Shown here piece after piece: positions 13,718-16,222 of a stretch of 16,222 nucleotides of DNA (positions are counted from its first letter, which is position 1; every line of letters begins with the position of its first letter). Origin of the DNA: Chloroflexota bacterium (GTDB lineage: Bacteria; Chloroflexota; Anaerolineae; Anaerolineales; Villigracilaceae); NCBI GenBank assembly GCA_016191985.1, contig JACPVB010000299.1, positions 1-16,222 of the forward strand, read 5' to 3'. A program made the position numbers and the translations under genes. The notes below the pieces were generated by a model. The model was not told the DNA's origin. It was given only the letters and a program-made list of their open reading frames with translations, and made no database searches.

Positions 13718-13736
13718 CCGTAATACTCATCGAAGA

Positions 13737-13780
13737 AAAAAATGCAGCATGACGAGGATTTCCATCATGTTGCATTTTTT
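13737..13780 (+). terminator. Intrinsic terminator after the membrane-protein pair
   Basis: AAAAAATGCAGCATGA pairs with TCATGTTGCATTTTTT across a 12-base loop, with one G-U wobble. The six Ts close the stem and give a U-run. It lies 19 bases after the second stop codon. Confidence 0.8.
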
Positions 13781-13813
13781 ATTTCTGACGGAATTTAATG
13801 GTACATTTTCAAT

Positions 13814-14179
13814 ATGGAGTGGAAGGTCGAATATATTTTGGAAGGGCATATGCTCTACGTAAAAACAAAGGGGGTGCTGACCGCAGAGTCTGCGAATGCG
13901 ATGGTGAAGGAGGTCGTTATGGCGGCAGATTGTCACCGCTGTGACAGGCAGATCATTGACCATCGCGAAACTTCCTTTAACTTAAGCCTGTCCCAATATT
14001 ATGAGCGCCCCACAATCAACGCCACGATCGGCATTTCGCACAAATGGAAGATCGCGATGGTATTTGGGCAATTAACCCAGGATACCCTTTTTATGGAGAA
14101 TGTATTCAGGAATCGCGGATATAACTTCCGCCAGTTCGATGACCTTGAAAAGGCGCGGGCGTGGATTTTGGAAGAATAA
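13814..14179 (+). CDS. STAS/SpoIIAA-like small protein
   Basis: A 121-residue soluble protein of alternating strands and helices: WKVEYILEGHMLYVKTKGVL (3-22), AMVKEVVMAA, QIIDHRETSFNLSL (46-60), KIAMVFGQLT (79-88) and a final helix LEKARAWILEE. This is the layout of STAS/SpoIIAA-like proteins, which in other systems bind regulatory kinases or lipids. The acceptor region reads IDHRETSFN, so a phosphorylatable Ser/Thr cannot be excluded. No Shine-Dalgarno site precedes the ATG, and a weak promoter (TTGCAT-18-TTTAAT) would start transcription only a few bases before it. A leaderless message is possible. Exact function unknown. Confidence 0.7.
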   Translation: MEWKVEYILEGHMLYVKTKGVLTAESANAMVKEVVMAADCHRCDRQIIDHRETSFNLSLSQYYERPTINATIGISHKWKIAMVFGQLTQDTLFMENVFRNRGYNFRQFDDLEKARAWILEE

Positions 14180-14212
14180 AAAAACGAAGGCTCGCATGGC
14201 CTTCGTTTTTTT
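14178..14212. terminator. Bidirectional intrinsic terminator
   Basis: AAAAAAACGAAGGC pairs perfectly with GCCTTCGTTTTTTT (14-bp stem, 7-base loop). It gives a T-run on both strands, and it sits between the convergent STAS-like gene (stop codon inside the stem) and the DinB gene (stop two bases beyond). Confidence 0.92.
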
Positions 14213-14213
14213 A

Positions 14214-14768
14214 TTATGTGTTGGTGCGTGCCAGCCTTCTCATCGCCGCCATTTGACGGAGATGATCCACCTCGTGCGCGAGCATGAGCAGGACCCAGGT
14301 CTTGTAATTGCACACACCAAAAGCGGAGCTGACCTCGACCTTCTCCGGGTCGTGTGAGTTGCGCGTTTGTTCGATCACCACCTGAATGCGTTCGGTGGCG
14401 GCATTCAGGCTCACGCGCAAATCCTTCACTGGCACATTTTGTCTTGCGCCTTCGCCAAATCCGCGTGCGGCTTCTACAAGGTGGGGGAGCAGGCTGGTTG
14501 AAATATCCAGTAGTTTGTTGTGATAAAAACCCTGCGTGTAAATAAGGTGCGTCACCGATTCGCTGACGGACCAAAACGAATGAGCAGGAGACGAAAAGGC
14601 CGCCTGTTGATCGGTCAACCCTTCAAGATTTTCCACCGTGCGCTCGCGGGTGTAGAAAAAGGTCTCGATGAATTCGTCCAGGGAGTAGCGGGACGAAGCC
14701 TCCAGCCAGGTAATCTCTTTGGTAAAAGCGGACAGGATCAGGGGAGTCAGAACGTCGGATGGGATCAT
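14214..14768 (-). CDS. DinB family protein
   Basis: A 184-residue four-helix-bundle protein. The three metal-binding histidines of the DinB/YfiT fold are visible: His74 (ESVTHLIYTQ), and His165 with His169 in LMLAHEVDHLRQMAAM. Members use a bound metal and a thiol such as bacillithiol or mycothiol, or have no known substrate. It follows the phosphodiesterase gene by 26 bases in the same direction, so the two may be co-transcribed, though there is no obvious functional link. No clear Shine-Dalgarno site is seen. The substrate cannot be predicted. Confidence 0.85.
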   Translation of the reverse strand: MIPSDVLTPLILSAFTKEITWLEASSRYSLDEFIETFFYTRERTVENLEGLTDQQAAFSSPAHSFWSVSESVTHLIYTQGFYHNKLLDISTSLLPHLVEAARGFGEGARQNVPVKDLRVSLNAATERIQVVIEQTRNSHDPEKVEVSSAFGVCNYKTWVLLMLAHEVDHLRQMAAMRRLARTNT

Positions 14769-14794
14769 GAGTGGGAATTTTATCCGATTTGTAT

Positions 14795-16006
14795 CTAAAT
14801 TTCGTATGAATACAAAACCGTCTCCATCTCCTGCGGGGTCAACCCGCCGTGATGACCGTAATATTTCTGAAAGTACTTGTCCTTTTCATACCACCAAACG
14901 GACTCATACCGATAAGGCAGGATCACAAGGTTTGCAACCCGCTCCCGAAATCGGTGGGAAATGTCAGCGCCGAAATAGCCATCTTTTATCAGGGTTGCCG
15001 TTTTCACCACGTCCGCTTTGCCTTCGAGCCTGGTCGCCAGAAAATGCTGTGCCTCATCCAGCATATTGTCTTTGGTGTAAAGAAACATGTCACGCGGCGA
15101 ACCGGCAGGGACGAGCAACTGGTCTTTGCGATTCTTTTTGATAAACCTTTCCACTCCCCTGAAGTTCGGATTTGTGTTCAGGTAGACCGTCGTTCTTGGG
15201 TCAATTTCACAGATGCCGTGGTCGGCGGTCATCAGGAAGAGGATTCTCTTTTTCCCTTTGAAGGTGCGCTCAAAATAATGCTCCATCATCAGTAGGAACG
15301 TTTCGATCTCCGCCTCGGTTTGCGGGGCGGTGGGACCATATTCATGGGCGAGCGAATCGATCCTGTCAAAATACAGGTGGATGTATGCAGGGTTTGTCTG
15401 CTTTTCCAATAGCAGGCGCATATTCACCAATGCTTCCGGGAGCGTCTTGAAGGGACGTAATTCCGAACCTTTCATCACCGCCTTCGAATAGGTGGAAGGC
15501 GTGAATTCACGTAAGCCGAAGTTGAACGAGTCCACGCCCATGGTCTTCAATTCAGGATACAAAACTCCCTTGGGATATAAATTCTCAGGTTTTACTTTTG
15601 CTGTGCTTAATGTGTCACGGTCTTTCGTGCCTGCATACGAAAACAAAAGGGGGGAGATTACCCGGTCCACCAGCGGCTCGTAGTAATACCACTCATGTAC
15701 CCCGCTTTTGCCAACGGGCAGTCCGGTGTGGATCGTCGTCACATGCGCGGCAGTGGTGGAGGGAAATTGCGAAGTCAGCTTTTTGATTTTTCCGTATCTC
15801 TCCATCCGCTTGATAAAAGGAGCATCGTGAAAGCGCTCGTAGAACCGCCACCCAAACGCGTCGATAAAAAATAAAACAACGGCATCGTATTTTTTAGAGG
15901 CAAAGGCCTCTTTAATTCGGTTTGGAATTCCTGCAAACCCGCCTGAGTCATATCTTGGTTTTATGAAAGCTTTGTTCAATCTACCGCCTTTGAAATGGGA
16001 TGACAT
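14795..16006 (-). CDS. Alkaline-phosphatase-superfamily phosphodiesterase (type I PDE/NPP-like)
   Basis: A 403-residue hydrolase with the two-metal site of the type I phosphodiesterase/nucleotide pyrophosphatase family. The metal ligands are Asp49 (VVLFFIDAFG), Asp217 and His221 (YFDRIDSLAHEYGP), Asp262-His263 (LMTADHGIC) and His386 (YYGHHGGL). The catalytic threonine lies in FPSTTAAHVTTIHTG (Thr84 or Thr85). No signal peptide is seen, so it appears cytoplasmic, unlike many NPP enzymes. The substrate is unknown; phosphodiesters or phosphonates are possible. The start at ATG 16006 lacks a visible ribosome binding site, but the conserved core begins well inside. It is divergent from the SIR2 gene. 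Confidence 0.88.
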   Translation of the reverse strand: MSSHFKGGRLNKAFIKPRYDSGGFAGIPNRIKEAFASKKYDAVVLFFIDAFGWRFYERFHDAPFIKRMERYGKIKKLTSQFPSTTAAHVTTIHTGLPVGKSGVHEWYYYEPLVDRVISPLLFSYAGTKDRDTLSTAKVKPENLYPKGVLYPELKTMGVDSFNFGLREFTPSTYSKAVMKGSELRPFKTLPEALVNMRLLLEKQTNPAYIHLYFDRIDSLAHEYGPTAPQTEAEIETFLLMMEHYFERTFKGKKRILFLMTADHGICEIDPRTTVYLNTNPNFRGVERFIKKNRKDQLLVPAGSPRDMFLYTKDNMLDEAQHFLATRLEGKADVVKTATLIKDGYFGADISHRFRERVANLVILPYRYESVWWYEKDKYFQKYYGHHGGLTPQEMETVLYSYEI

Positions 16007-16060
16007 ATATGCACTTGTTAATTTTATCCCAGATGTTTATGTAAAACTATCCTGAATCTG

Positions 16061-16089
16061 TTGCCACAGGCAAACATTTCCTATATACT
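16061..16089 (+). promoter_or_regulatory. Sigma70-type promoter of the SIR2-domain gene
   Basis: TTGCCA (16061-16066) and TATACT (16084-16089) are 17 bases apart, each matching consensus at 5 of 6 positions. Start of transcription would be near 16096. An inverted repeat TTGCC/GGCAA (16061-16073) overlaps the -35 element and could be an operator. Confidence 0.65.
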
Positions 16090-16124
16090 AAAACAAGTTG
16101 AGCCAAAATAAGGGAGATAATGCC

Positions 16125-16222
16125 ATGTTTCGAGAAATTGACGATATCGTTGAGACGCTAAAACGGGCAAAGGAACGCGGGCGCAAATGCTCTGTTCTGA
16201 TCGGCGCTGGCTGCTCCGTTAA
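16125..16222 (+). CDS. SIR2-like domain protein, N-terminal fragment cut by the window edge
   Basis: An open frame of 32 complete codons runs off the right edge. It begins with a helix (FREIDDIVETLKRAKERGRK) and then CSVLIGAGCSV, the first strand and glycine-rich NAD-binding loop of SIR2-like domains. GGGAG lies 8 bases before the ATG 16125; the ATG at 16120 is in another frame that stops soon. In prokaryotes, SIR2-like domains of this kind are often NAD-degrading effectors of anti-phage systems, usually fused to other domains that are not visible here. Calling it a defence gene is an inference from the motif. Confidence 0.65.
   Translation, partial: MFREIDDIVETLKRAKERGRKCSVLIGAGCSV

Overview
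The window looks like a stretch of chromosome from a Chloroflexota bacterium, most likely class Anaerolineae. The clues are lineage-flavoured: a lipoprotein joining an NBR1-type Ig-like domain to a CAP/SCP domain, a translin-family protein next to a DUF3467 protein, a DUF1800/DUF1501 pair, and dispersed palindromic repeats of the GGTCGAGTA...CGTATCGAGACC type. This placement is an inference from gene content; no rRNA or tRNA gene was seen. Apart from two REP-type insertions, gene order and base use look like normal chromosome.

Layout. Positions 1-1462 (+): the last codons of a DUF1800 protein, a pair of REP-type palindromes, and a DUF1501 protein. 1532-2119 (+): a thioredoxin-fold lipoprotein. 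It converges on a leftward cluster (7133 to 2153): glycosyltransferase 2, a class I methyltransferase overlapping it by 4 bases, a large protein that looks like a DNA methylase without its catalytic motif, and a CAP-domain lipoprotein. 7188-9808 (+): a two-gene signalling unit. The first protein is a receiver-GAF protein, the second a receiver-PAS-histidine kinase, and both receiver domains lack the phosphorylation residues. 9809-10103 has no protein gene but holds a strong leftward terminator and a candidate small RNA with anti-Shine-Dalgarno motifs. 12145-10104 (-): a tightly packed four-gene operon encoding DUF3467, a translin-family protein, a two-helix membrane protein and a DNPH1-like nucleotide N-glycosidase. 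12782-12357 (-): ssb with a near-consensus promoter. 13006-13717 (+): a tandem pair of related four-helix membrane proteins, then a terminator. 13814-14179 (+): a STAS/SpoIIAA-like small protein that shares a bidirectional terminator with a leftward DinB-family protein and an alkaline-phosphatase-superfamily phosphodiesterase. 16125 to the edge (+): the start of a SIR2-domain gene behind a good sigma70-type promoter.

How the genes may work together. The signalling pair has an intact kinase core but no phosphorylatable receiver, so its target must be elsewhere or the pair acts as a sensor complex. The DUF3467/translin/membrane/DNPH1 operon combines a putative single-strand nucleic-acid-binding protein with a deoxynucleotide hydrolase, which hints at nucleic-acid or nucleotide-pool turnover; this is unproven. 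The glycosyltransferase and methyltransferase are translationally coupled and probably act on lipid-linked or cell-surface glycans. The SIR2 gene may open a defence locus that continues beyond the window.
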